This document shows, one piece after another, positions 25,034 to 33,276 of a stretch of DNA of 64,000 nucleotides. Where the stretch lies: contig JAVKFY010000071.1 of NCBI GenBank assembly GCA_040223615.1, forward strand, positions 12,500 to 76,499, read 5' to 3'. The translations under genes and the position numbers were made by a program. The stretch comes from JAVKFY01 sp040223615. Its GTDB lineage: Bacteria; Pseudomonadota; Alphaproteobacteria; GCA-2731375. The first letter of the stretch is position 1; every line of letters begins with the position of its first letter. The notes beneath the pieces are model-generated. The model saw only the letters and a list, made by a program, of their open reading frames with translations, was not told where the DNA came from and made no database searches.

Positions 25034-25723
25034 TCAGTCGGCATAGGCCTCGTCGGGCAGTTCCTGGACGGTGCGTGACGACTTGCGCAGGTGATCCCGC
25101 ATCGCGCGTTCGGCCCGGCCCGGATCGCCTGCCAGCACTGCCAGCACGATGCGCCGATGCTGTCGGATCGATTCCGCGACATGCTTCTGCGTCAGCAGCA
25201 GACTGAACTGCAGCCGCACCGCCGGCAGTCGCAGCGACGCGATCTGTTTCGCCAGCACGTCGTTGGCGGCGACCTTCACCAGGTCGTCATGGAATCGGTT
25301 GTTGTCCGCCATGTAGATGTCGGCCGACAGGCCGGCGCCGTTCGGGTTGGCGTCGATCTCGGCGAGCCAACGCCGCATCACCGCGTCGTCGGCGCCGGCT
25401 GCGATGCGTTCCGCCGCCAGCCGCCCGGCCAGCGCTTCCAGCGCCTGGCGCACCCGATAAAGATCGGCGACCTCGCCGCGCGAAAGCTGGCGCACGCGGG
25501 CGCCGCGGTGCGGCTCCAGCTCGAGCACGCCTTCGGCCGCCAGCCGGCGCGTGGCCTCGCGCAGCGAGCCGCGACTGACCTGCAGGCTGCGCGTGAGGTC
25601 AGCCTCGATCAGCCGCTGTCCGGGCGCGTAACGGCCGCTGGCAACGCCGCGCGCAATGGCGTCGGCAGCGCGGTCAACGGCCGAGGCCGGCAAGGGCACT
25701 TGGATGGTCGGGGATTCGTGCAT
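25034..25723 (-). CDS. GntR family transcriptional regulator, FCD-type
   Basis: 229-residue repressor-like protein. The N-terminal winged helix (residues about 15-80, with RLIEADLTRSLQVSRGSLREATRRLAAEGVLEL) is of the GntR type. The helical C-terminal domain carries FCD features (DLYRVRQALEALAGRLAAE, then NRFHDDLVKVA with the metal-ligand His, and a later HRRIVLAVLAGD). FCD domains bind carboxylic acids, often with zinc. It lies just upstream of the importer operon in the same direction and divergent from a cupin gene, with a perfect 13-bp palindrome between them that is a good operator candidate. Confidence 0.9.
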   Translation of the reverse strand: MHESPTIQVPLPASAVDRAADAIARGVASGRYAPGQRLIEADLTRSLQVSRGSLREATRRLAAEGVLELEPHRGARVRQLSRGEVADLYRVRQALEALAGRLAAERIAAGADDAVMRRWLAEIDANPNGAGLSADIYMADNNRFHDDLVKVAANDVLAKQIASLRLPAVRLQFSLLLTQKHVAESIRQHRRIVLAVLAGDPGRAERAMRDHLRKSSRTVQELPDEAYAD

Positions 25724-25757
25724 CGCGCTTTCGGTGACGTCACTTCTGTTCTAATCT

Positions 25758-25770
25758 ATTGTCTGACAAT
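25758..25770. promoter_or_regulatory. Candidate GntR operator
   Basis: ATTGTCTGACAAT is a perfect palindrome around a central T in the divergent gntR/cupin promoter. It resembles FCD-GntR sites of the TNGTNNNACNA type. A second perfect 10-bp palindrome, GTGACGTCAC, lies at 25734-25743. The assignment to the adjacent GntR is by position. Confidence 0.55.
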
Positions 25771-25799
25771 CTTGCCCGATCACGAAGGGAAACGGAAGC

Positions 25800-26672
25800 A
25801 TGCGCATTCGCCACAGCGACGAGATGGATTACGCCGTGGTCTCCGGCCACCGCACCGGCGACATCACCTTCAAGCGCATGATGCAGGGCGATCCCGAAGC
25901 TTTGGACAATTTCGAGCTGTCGCTGGTGCGCAACCGAGGCGCCTACTACACGCCGCGTCACCGGCACAATTTCGACCAGATCCGCCTGGTGCTGGAGGGC
26001 GAGTTCAGCTACGCCGACAAGAAGGTGATGAAGTCCGGCGACGCCGGCTTCTTCCCCGAAGGCACCTACTACGGGCCACAGAACGTCACCGACTGCACCA
26101 CCCTGGTGCTGCAATGCGGCGCCCCGTCGAGGAGCGGCTATCTCGACTACACCACGCTGGGCGAGGGCCACCGCGAGCTGACCCGCCTCGGCAGCTTCGA
26201 CAACGGCGTGTTCACGCGCGGGCCGGGCGCCAATCTGCCAGGCACCCGGCGCAAGCAGGACGGCTACGAGGCGATCTGGGAGTACAAGCGCGGCCAGGAG
26301 ATCGCCTATCCGCCGGCACGCTACAGCGAACCGGTGATCATGAACGTCGCCAGCTTCGAGTGGGAGCCGAGCGGCACCGACGGCGTCGAGCGACGTTTGC
26401 TCGGCACCTTCATCAACGAGACCCGCATGGTGATCTACAGGCTGGAACCCGGTGCCCGACTCGACATCGACGCGAGCGAGGCATGTCAGCTTGTCTTCGT
26501 GCTGTCCGGCACCGGCAGATCCACGGCAGGCGACTGGCGTCGCTGGGACGCGCTGGCCGCCGACCGCGGCGAATGCGCCGAGCTCACCGCGTCGGCACCT
26601 GCGGAGGTGTTCGTCATGGGCTTGCCGCGCATTGCAGCTGTCGAAACCGAGCGCACGCGACGCGTGGCATAG
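25800..26672 (+). CDS. Cupin domain protein
   Basis: 290-residue protein with a double-barrel layout. In the first half, YYTPRHRHNFDQIRLVLEGEFSYADKK gives a clear cupin motif 1 (H-x-H with a following Gln/Glu position) and GDAGFFPEGTYYGP corresponds to motif 2. The second half repeats the pattern weakly (MVIYRLEPGARLDID). It starts with a GAAGGGAAACGGAAG ribosome-binding region and is divergent from gntR, so it is probably part of the same regulon as the importer. It may be a dioxygenase, isomerase or ligand-binding protein. No function is assigned. Confidence 0.75.
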   Translation: MRIRHSDEMDYAVVSGHRTGDITFKRMMQGDPEALDNFELSLVRNRGAYYTPRHRHNFDQIRLVLEGEFSYADKKVMKSGDAGFFPEGTYYGPQNVTDCTTLVLQCGAPSRSGYLDYTTLGEGHRELTRLGSFDNGVFTRGPGANLPGTRRKQDGYEAIWEYKRGQEIAYPPARYSEPVIMNVASFEWEPSGTDGVERRLLGTFINETRMVIYRLEPGARLDIDASEACQLVFVLSGTGRSTAGDWRRWDALAADRGECAELTASAPAEVFVMGLPRIAAVETERTRRVA

Positions 26673-26721
26673 GGCGCTGGTGGACGCTTCGCTGCTCTGA
26701 GCTCGAGTTTCCCGGCTCTGA

Positions 26722-26859
26722 TCACGATGGCAGGTTGCGCCACTGCGCGCCTGTCCACACGATCGACAGCTCGCCCCGCACGTACATCTGGTTGTCGCGC
26801 CCGGTCGAGCCCTTGTGGTCCGGCCGGCCGATGATCAGCGGCGCGATCCGCACCCGCAT
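26722..26859 (-). pseudogene. IS5-family transposase, N-terminal fragment
   Basis: A 45-codon frame reads RVRIAPLIIGRPDHKGSTGR, DNQMYVRGELSIVW and TGAQWRNLPS before a stop. This matches the N-terminal domain typical of IS5-group transposases (pattern W-x-R-I-x-P-L-x-P...GRTGRDNR-x-F...RTGAPWRDLP). The DDE catalytic core that should follow is absent, and no terminal inverted repeats are obvious, so it is a dead remnant. It marks the border between the GntR/cupin cluster and the hydantoinase-type cluster. The rest of the gap 26673-26981 holds no gene that I can support. Confidence 0.75.
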
Positions 26860-26981
26860 CCGCACATCCTAGAGCAGCGCGGATGCACTTCCTACGCGAC
26901 GACGTCTCGGTATCATCTTGATTGTATGGCCAAATGCAGGTGGCGGCGGATGCCGCCGCGCCGCACTACAGGGAAGCTAAC

Positions 26982-28685
26982 ATGGCGACGAAGACCATCT
27001 GGGAAGCGATCGTCGAAGCGTTGCAAGCCGAGGGCGTGCGACGCATCTATGGTTTGCCGGGTAATCCGCTGCATCTCGTCGGAGACCTTGTGCGGCACTC
27101 CGACATCGAGATCGTGCTGGTGCGCCATGAACATTCCGCGGTGGCGTGCGCCTATGCGGAGGCACGGCTGACCGGCAAGCCGGCGGTCTGTTTCGGCAAT
27201 CCCGGCCCGGGTATCACCAACATGGTCACCGGCCTGCTAGAGGCGACCAGCGGCAGCTTACCGGTCATCGCGCTGTCGAACGGCTCGCCGGCGAGTTCAA
27301 TGGGCATGGGCGCCTTCCAGGAACTGGACAGCGTGCCGATGATGCGGCCAGTGACCAAGTGGGCCGAACGTATCGTCGACGCGTCGGCAACGCCTTGGGT
27401 GATGCAAAGGGCATTCTCGCTCGCGGTCAACGGACGCCCCGGCGCCGTCTTCATCGACGTCCCGTCCGACCTCGGCCTGCGACCTGCCGAAATTCCCGAC
27501 TACCGGCCATCGCTGGGCAGGCACCTAAGTCGAGCCGACGCCGACGCGGTCGCGGTGGCCGCCGACCGATTGGCAAAGGCCCGCCGGCCGTTGCTTCTCT
27601 GTGGTGCCGGCGCCGTCGCCAGCCAAGCCGCGGCGGCGCTGATGACACTGGCGGAGAGCACCAGCACACCTGTCTTCACCACCCCTGGCGGCCGCGGCGT
27701 GTTCCCGGAGGGGCACGACCTCTCGCTAGGCCAAGTCGGGCTCTATTTCACGAAGGTCGGCAAGGACTACTACGATGACGCCGATCTGGTCATCTCGGTC
27801 GGCTCGCGGCTGGAGGAGTTTTCCACCGGCGCCTGGCGCTACTACCCGAAGGACGCCGCGCTGGTGCAGATCGACATCGACCCCGGCGCCATCGCGATGA
27901 ACTGGCGTCCTGATGTCGCTCTCATCGGCGATGCCGCCTTGGTACTCCGCGACCTCCTTGCAGCGACGACCGGGCAAGACCCTGAACAACGAGCACAACG
28001 GCAAGCTGACATCATCGCTGCCAAAGCCGCCTTCCAGGTGAAGGTGGACACCGAGTGCGCCCAGCAGACCCGGCCAATTCGACCACCGCAGATCGTCGCC
28101 GCGATCAATCGCGTGTTCGGCCATGACACCGTGATGGTGCATGAGAATGGCGGTGCCGACCTCTGGTCTTACTACTGGCCCTATTACAAGGTCCTCGATG
28201 TCGGTGACTGCGTGCCAATGGCGGAACAGACAGCGATGGGCATGGGCGTGATCGGCACGATCGGTGCCAAACTGGCTTGCCCCGAGAGGAACGTGGTCTG
28301 TGTTACCGGCGACGGCGCGCTGCAGATGGCGATGATGGAACTCGCCACGGCGGTGGAACAGAAATGCGGCGTGACCTGGGTGGTGCTGAACAACCAAGGC
28401 TTGGGATGGCCGCAGTTTCTGCAGGTGCTGGAGCATCAGCAACAGGTGGCGACGGATTTCCTGGCCGCACCGGACCTGGCGGCTCTGGCGACTGCGCAAG
28501 GCTGTTTCGCTCTACGGGTGGAAGATCCAGCCGACGTCGACGCGGCGTTACGCCAAGCGTTGCAGGCGAACCAGTCTGGCCAGCCGGCCCTGCTCGACTT
28601 CCATATCGCCAAGCACGACTACCCCGACCACTTCGTGCGCTTCCACCACGAGGTTTTCGAGCTTGGCGGTGTGAAGCCAGGCTGA
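26982..28685 (+). CDS. Thiamine diphosphate-dependent enzyme (acetolactate synthase/benzoylformate decarboxylase-like)
   Basis: ThDP enzyme of 567 residues with the three-domain plan. The N-terminal Pyr domain holds the activating Glu50 (RHEHSAVACAYAEA) and FGNPGPGITNMVTGL. The central domain covers roughly residues 190-330. The C-terminal PP domain has the GDG...NN cofactor motif (TGDGALQMAMMELATAVEQK through VVLNNQG, about 443-474). I chose the ATG after GGGAAG. The family includes acetolactate synthase, benzoylformate decarboxylase and related 2-oxo-acid enzymes, and no small regulatory subunit is adjacent, so a catabolic lyase is more likely than IlvB. It is convergent with the hydantoinase genes. 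Confidence 0.87.
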   Translation: MATKTIWEAIVEALQAEGVRRIYGLPGNPLHLVGDLVRHSDIEIVLVRHEHSAVACAYAEARLTGKPAVCFGNPGPGITNMVTGLLEATSGSLPVIALSNGSPASSMGMGAFQELDSVPMMRPVTKWAERIVDASATPWVMQRAFSLAVNGRPGAVFIDVPSDLGLRPAEIPDYRPSLGRHLSRADADAVAVAADRLAKARRPLLLCGAGAVASQAAAALMTLAESTSTPVFTTPGGRGVFPEGHDLSLGQVGLYFTKVGKDYYDDADLVISVGSRLEEFSTGAWRYYPKDAALVQIDIDPGAIAMNWRPDVALIGDAALVLRDLLAATTGQDPEQRAQRQADIIAAKAAFQVKVDTECAQQTRPIRPPQIVAAINRVFGHDTVMVHENGGADLWSYYWPYYKVLDVGDCVPMAEQTAMGMGVIGTIGAKLACPERNVVCVTGDGALQMAMMELATAVEQKCGVTWVVLNNQGLGWPQFLQVLEHQQQVATDFLAAPDLAALATAQGCFALRVEDPADVDAALRQALQANQSGQPALLDFHIAKHDYPDHFVRFHHEVFELGGVKPG

Positions 28686-28718
28686 GCGCAACCGTCGATC
28701 CAGCCGCCTGAACCGTAT

Positions 28719-30473
28719 CTACGACTGAGGCGCGCCTCGACGCTGTTCGCGCAACGCCGCCGTCGCCGCGATATCGACGCAACCCGCCATCACATCGACC
28801 ACCACACCGTGCTCACGTGCGGCGAACTCCGGCGTGATCTTCTCGTCGAGCACATCCTGCAGCACGCGCTGCGGATCGCGCTCGAAGGGGTCGCCAAAGC
28901 CGCCGCCGCCCGGTTGCTCATGGCGAATGACGTCGCCATGGGCGATCCGACGGGTGACCTTGCTTGCGAGGATTTCGACGTCGCTTGTCCCCGCCGGCCG
29001 CATCAGATTGCGGGCGGCGCGCGCCGAGCTGCCTCCTGACAGGCCGTAGGGGCGGAAACGCATGCGGTCGGCACGCAGTTGCAGGCCAGCTTCAGACGCA
29101 AGCAGCCTATACTCACGCGCGATGCCCAGACCGCCACGGAACTCCCCGGCGCCGCACGAATCCGGCAGGAGCTCGTAGGATTCAATGCGCACCGGGTGCT
29201 CGGCCTCCAGCACCTCGACCGGCGTGTTCGACATGTTCTGCGACGGGTTGGTGACGGCGTCGACACCGTCCCTGTCAAACCGACCGCCCCAGGCGCCGCA
29301 GAGCATATCGACGATGATGAACGGCGCATTGTCGGTGCGGTAGCCGCCAATGCAGACAACGGTATTGCCGCCCTCCCCCGCCGCGGGCACGCGATCCGGT
29401 ACAATTTTGGCCAGCGCGCCGAACATGGCATCGACGACGCGATAGCCGGTCAAAGCGCGGGCGGCGCACGCCGCCGGCAGCCTGGGATTGAGAATGCTGC
29501 CCTCCGGCGCACGCACGTCGATCGCTCGAAAGACGCCAGCGTTGTTCGGGATATCGGCCTGCAGCACGCAACGCACGCTGAGGTAGGTGCAGGACTGCGT
29601 GTACGAGAGCGTGGAATTCAGCGCGCCCGTCACCTGCGGTGACGAGTCTTCGTAGTCAACGGTGAGGCCGTCGCCATGAACGGTGATGGCCACGGCGATC
29701 GGAATGGGTTCGTCAGAAAAGCCGTCGTCGTCGATGTAATCTGTGAACCGATAGGTGCCGTCCGGCCACTTCGCAATCTGCTCGCGCGTCAGCCGCTCGG
29801 CATAGTCCAGCAACGCCGCAAGGTAGCCGTGGGAAACCTCACGGCCGTAGCGCTGCAGCAGCTTGAGAAACTCGCGCTCGCCCACGCGACAGGCGGCAAA
29901 CTGCGCTTCGATGTCGCCGCGCACGATATCGGGCACGCGGACGTTCTTCTCGATGATCCGGAACAGCATGTCGTTCTGTTCACCGCGTTCATACAGCTTT
30001 ACAGCCGGGAGCCGCAGGCCCTCCTGGTAGATCTCCGTCGAGTCGCTGGCGTTGGACCCGGGCACCCGGCCGCCGACATCGGTGTGATGACAGATCGCAA
30101 CGGCAAACCCCTCCAGCGCGTCACCGAGGAATATTGGTTTGAACATGAACAGGTCGGGCAGGTGCATCCCGCCCTCGTAGGGGTCGTTCAGCACGATCAC
30201 ATCGCCCGGCGTCAGGTCGTCGCCGTAGCGTTGCAGAACGTGACTCATCGCCACCGGCACCGCACCCAGGTGCAGGGCAATGGTCTTCGCCTGCGCCAGC
30301 ATCTGCCCGTCGGCACCGCAAATGCAGGTCGAGAAATCCATCACGTCCTTGACGATCTCCGACCGTGCGGTGCTGATCACCGAGAACGCCATCTCATCGA
30401 CGATGGCATCCAGGGCGCTCTTGATCACCGCAAAGGTGATGGGGTCGATGTCAGTCGCAGGGCTTTGGGACAT
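28719..30473 (-). CDS. hyuB: Hydantoinase/oxoprolinase family protein, subunit B
   Basis: 584-residue HyuB-type subunit of an ATP-dependent hydantoinase, 5-oxoprolinase or acetone-carboxylase-like enzyme. Family features: PITFAVIKSALDAIVDEMAF at the N-terminus, CHHTDVGGRVPGSNASDSTEIYQEGLR, DPYEGGMHLPDLFM, and near the end LPDSCGAGEFRGGLG and EQPGGGGFGDPFERDP. It follows the subunit A gene by 20 bp in the same direction. Together with a downstream-lying N-carbamoylsarcosine-amidase-like hydrolase it suggests ATP-dependent opening of a hydantoin ring. Acetone carboxylase is less likely because its third subunit is not present. Confidence 0.9.
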   Translation of the reverse strand: MSQSPATDIDPITFAVIKSALDAIVDEMAFSVISTARSEIVKDVMDFSTCICGADGQMLAQAKTIALHLGAVPVAMSHVLQRYGDDLTPGDVIVLNDPYEGGMHLPDLFMFKPIFLGDALEGFAVAICHHTDVGGRVPGSNASDSTEIYQEGLRLPAVKLYERGEQNDMLFRIIEKNVRVPDIVRGDIEAQFAACRVGEREFLKLLQRYGREVSHGYLAALLDYAERLTREQIAKWPDGTYRFTDYIDDDGFSDEPIPIAVAITVHGDGLTVDYEDSSPQVTGALNSTLSYTQSCTYLSVRCVLQADIPNNAGVFRAIDVRAPEGSILNPRLPAACAARALTGYRVVDAMFGALAKIVPDRVPAAGEGGNTVVCIGGYRTDNAPFIIVDMLCGAWGGRFDRDGVDAVTNPSQNMSNTPVEVLEAEHPVRIESYELLPDSCGAGEFRGGLGIAREYRLLASEAGLQLRADRMRFRPYGLSGGSSARAARNLMRPAGTSDVEILASKVTRRIAHGDVIRHEQPGGGGFGDPFERDPQRVLQDVLDEKITPEFAAREHGVVVDVMAGCVDIAATAALREQRRGAPQS

Positions 30474-30493
30474 GCCGCACCGCGTGCTGTTAA

Positions 30494-32629
30494 TCAGGGC
30501 GTAATGAGGAGATTGCTGTAGTCGTCCCGCCGGATACTGGCGCCCGGCGGCACGACGATCGTGGATTCATAGGTCTCGACAATCAGCGGCCCGGGAATGT
30601 CGATGACATCGATGTCATCGCGATCGCATACCGGCGTATCGATCGGCGGCTCGCCGCGGACGAAGCTGACAGGGCGAAAGCGTGCATGATCGGCGGCGGA
30701 AGGTGCCTCGACCGATGTGCCTGCGAAGTCGAGCCGCCCCGTCCGATGGCCGACGCCGATCGCGCGCAAGTTGACGACATCAGGTTCCTCGTGCTCCGGG
30801 GTATAGCCGAACCGCTGTGCGTACGCGGCTTTGAAGTCCCGCCGCAGGCGATCGAGCGCCGCGTCGTCGAACCCATCGCCAGCGAGCGGCACGGTCAACT
30901 CCAGAGCCTGCTTGCGGTAACGCAGGTCGCAACTGATCGCCACCGTCGCGGTCCCAGGCCCGTAGCCTTCCTCGCGCAGCACCATCAGGGCGTCATCGCG
31001 CAGTCGGTCCAACTCCGCCTTGCCGACGTCCGAGGCGAGCGTACGCAGAGGCGAAGAGAATGGCCGCACCAGATGATGCTCGATGTCGCTGGTGAGCATG
31101 CCGACGGCAGTGAACACGCCAGGCAGGTTGGGCACGATGACGGTACCTATCGCCAACATGCGGGCCAGTTCCACCCCGTGCAGGGCCGCCGACCCGCCGA
31201 ACACCATCAGGGCGAAGTCGCGCGGGTCGCGACCGCGCTCGACGCTGACGGCGCGCAACGCCCGCGCCATATTGGCGTTCGCGACGGCGCGAATGCCATG
31301 CGCGGCATCGATCGTGTCGATACCCAGCGGCTCGGCGATCCGCGACGAGATCGCGTCGAGCGCCATGTCGCGATCGATCTTCAAGCTGCCACCGGCCAGA
31401 TGATTGGGATTGAGATAGCCAATGGCCACGCTTGCATCGGTGACCGTCGGTTCATCGCCACCGAGCCCATAGCAGACGGGGCCCGGCACGGCGCCGGCCG
31501 ATCGCGGTCCGACATGTAGCAAGCCGCCGGCATCGACATGCGCGATGGAGCCGCCGCCGGCACCGACCTCGGCGATGTCGATGGCCGGTACCTTCAGCAT
31601 GTAGCCACCTGCCTTGATGAAGCGGCTGGAGGTCGAGATGCCCTCGCGGAACTCATACTCCGTGGTGAGTGTCAGTTGACCGTCGTCGACCAGCGCGGCC
31701 TTGGCCGTCGTGCCCCCCATATCGAACGCGATGAGGTCGCGATAGCCGCAGGCAACACCCAGGCGGGCGGCACCGGCCACCCCGGCCGCGGGGCCGGAAC
31801 CGACCGCGAATACCGGTCGCTCCGCCGTTGCACGTGCGCTCGACACGCCGCCATTGGAAGCGATCATCAGCAGTGGTGCCTCGATACCGATTTCTCGCAG
31901 CCCGCTTTGCAAACGCTCCAGATAGGTTCGCATCACAGGTTGCAGGTATGCATTCACGACCGTCGTGCTGGTCCGTTCATACTCCTTGATCTCTGGCAGC
32001 ACGCGCCACGACGCACTGACGGCCAGTTCCGGCCAGCGTTGTCTGACCAGTTCCTCCGCAGCCTTCTCATGCGCCGGGTTGGCATGGCTGTTGATGAAGA
32101 CAATGGCCAAGCTGTCCATGCCTGCCTCAATCAGCCTCTCCACCGACGAGATGACGCTGTCGCGAACCAGCGGGCGCACGATTCCGCCGTCGGCCGCGAT
32201 CCGTTCGTCGACCTCCAGTCGCAGCCGACGCGGCACCAGCGGCTCCGGCTTGCTCCAGGTCAGGTCGAACATCTCCGGCGTGCGGATGCGCGCAATCTCA
32301 AGCACATCGCGAAAGCCGCGCGTGGTGATCAAGCCCGTGCGGGCGCCGGTCTTTTGCAGGATGGTGTTCGACGCAACAGTGCTGCCGTGCACGATTTCGA
32401 CGACGTCCTGGCTCGAGATGCCGTTCTGGTTCAGCAGATCGGCCAGACCCTCGACCACGGCGCGATCCGGACTTCGGGTGGTCGACGAGACCTTGGCTAC
32501 GTGCAGTCGCCCGTCCGGTCTGGCGGCGACGATGTCCGTGAAGGTGCCGCCGATATCGATGCCAACGCGCACGCCATCGCCCGCAACTGCCGTTGCCGCC
32601 CCGTCATCGCCCTCACGCGCCAAACCCAT
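30494..32629 (-). CDS. hyuA: Hydantoinase/oxoprolinase family protein, subunit A
   Basis: ATP-binding subunit of the HyuAB enzyme, 711 residues. The N-terminal actin/hexokinase-like phosphate loop is clear (VGIDIGGTFTDIVAA, about residues 22-36), a second nucleotide-binding stretch reads LIAFDMGGTTAKAALV, and EVGAGGGSIAHVD is a typical family motif. The start I chose follows GGTGGCGGGATC; a longer frame reaches 39 codons upstream into the divergent promoter. With HyuB it would use ATP to open a cyclic imide or amide such as N-methylhydantoin or 5-oxoproline. It is divergent from a MaoC-like gene. Confidence 0.9.
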   Translation of the reverse strand: MGLAREGDDGAATAVAGDGVRVGIDIGGTFTDIVAARPDGRLHVAKVSSTTRSPDRAVVEGLADLLNQNGISSQDVVEIVHGSTVASNTILQKTGARTGLITTRGFRDVLEIARIRTPEMFDLTWSKPEPLVPRRLRLEVDERIAADGGIVRPLVRDSVISSVERLIEAGMDSLAIVFINSHANPAHEKAAEELVRQRWPELAVSASWRVLPEIKEYERTSTTVVNAYLQPVMRTYLERLQSGLREIGIEAPLLMIASNGGVSSARATAERPVFAVGSGPAAGVAGAARLGVACGYRDLIAFDMGGTTAKAALVDDGQLTLTTEYEFREGISTSSRFIKAGGYMLKVPAIDIAEVGAGGGSIAHVDAGGLLHVGPRSAGAVPGPVCYGLGGDEPTVTDASVAIGYLNPNHLAGGSLKIDRDMALDAISSRIAEPLGIDTIDAAHGIRAVANANMARALRAVSVERGRDPRDFALMVFGGSAALHGVELARMLAIGTVIVPNLPGVFTAVGMLTSDIEHHLVRPFSSPLRTLASDVGKAELDRLRDDALMVLREEGYGPGTATVAISCDLRYRKQALELTVPLAGDGFDDAALDRLRRDFKAAYAQRFGYTPEHEEPDVVNLRAIGVGHRTGRLDFAGTSVEAPSAADHARFRPVSFVRGEPPIDTPVCDRDDIDVIDIPGPLIVETYESTIVVPPGASIRRDDYSNLLITP

Positions 32630-32731
32630 GATCCCGCCACCTTTTCGCAGGTTGCCAAACTGGCGAGGCGCCGCGCTTCGCGCAAGGGGCTGGCGCGTGC
32701 GGTGGCTTGACCCGCAGTGCATCTGCAGCCC

Positions 32732-32747
32732 AATGCTCGATGGCATT
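32732..32747. promoter_or_regulatory. Inverted repeat in the hyuA/maoC divergent promoter
   Basis: AATGCTCGATGGCATT is an inverted repeat with perfect 5-bp arms in the 188-bp gap between the two start codons. It could be an operator, but no regulator gene is adjacent and a short repeat like this can occur by chance. Confidence 0.25.
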
Positions 32748-32817
32748 CAACCGCGAGCCGATGAACAGATACACTGGAACGCAGCCCAGACCTCTTGAGA
32801 CACTTTGCGGACCACGC

Positions 32818-33276
32818 ATGAAGACTCTCTACTATGATGACTTCGATGTCGGCGACCGGTTCCCCACCTATGGTCGCACCATCACGGAGGGCGAGATCGC
32901 TGCCTTCTGCAGCTTCGTTGGCTACCACGCGCCGCTCTTCATCGACGAGGAGTATGCCCGCCAAACGCCATTTGGCGGGCGCATAGCGCCCCACTCGCTG
33001 ATCATGTCAGTCTCGACCGGCATGACCGAGAGCCTGTTCCGCTACAACATGGTCGGGCTGATCGCCGTCGAGCGTGGTCGCTTCCTCATTCCGCTGCGGG
33101 CTGGCGACACCATTCGCACGGACGTCGTGGTGATCGACAAGAAGCCTTCGCGCAAGGCCGACCGAGGCATCGTCAAGTTTCGCGATCAGGTTCACAACCA
33201 GCGCGGTGAGCTGATCTTCGAAATCGACAAGATCACGTTGATCAAGCGCGTCGCTTCAACCGGCGAACAGGCATGA
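32818..33276 (+). CDS. MaoC-like hotdog-fold dehydratase
   Basis: Hotdog-fold protein of 152 residues, MaoC/(R)-hydratase type. It opens YYDDFDVGDRFPTYGRTITE, then CSFVGYHAPLFIDEEYARQT and PFGGRIAPHSLIMSVSTGM. The last two correspond to the usual hydratase active-site region, although the canonical D-x-N-P-x-H is replaced by GYHAPLFID, so catalytic activity on enoyl-CoA is uncertain. It ends in ATGA overlap with the next gene, an AMP-forming ligase, which would supply a CoA thioester. The two are therefore likely consecutive steps of one pathway. Confidence 0.83.
   Translation: MKTLYYDDFDVGDRFPTYGRTITEGEIAAFCSFVGYHAPLFIDEEYARQTPFGGRIAPHSLIMSVSTGMTESLFRYNMVGLIAVERGRFLIPLRAGDTIRTDVVVIDKKPSRKADRGIVKFRDQVHNQRGELIFEIDKITLIKRVASTGEQA

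Noticed and set aside
26982..28685. Calling the ThDP enzyme acetolactate synthase IlvB
   Set aside because: No regulatory subunit or other branched-chain biosynthesis gene is nearby, and the context is catabolic, so only the family is stated.
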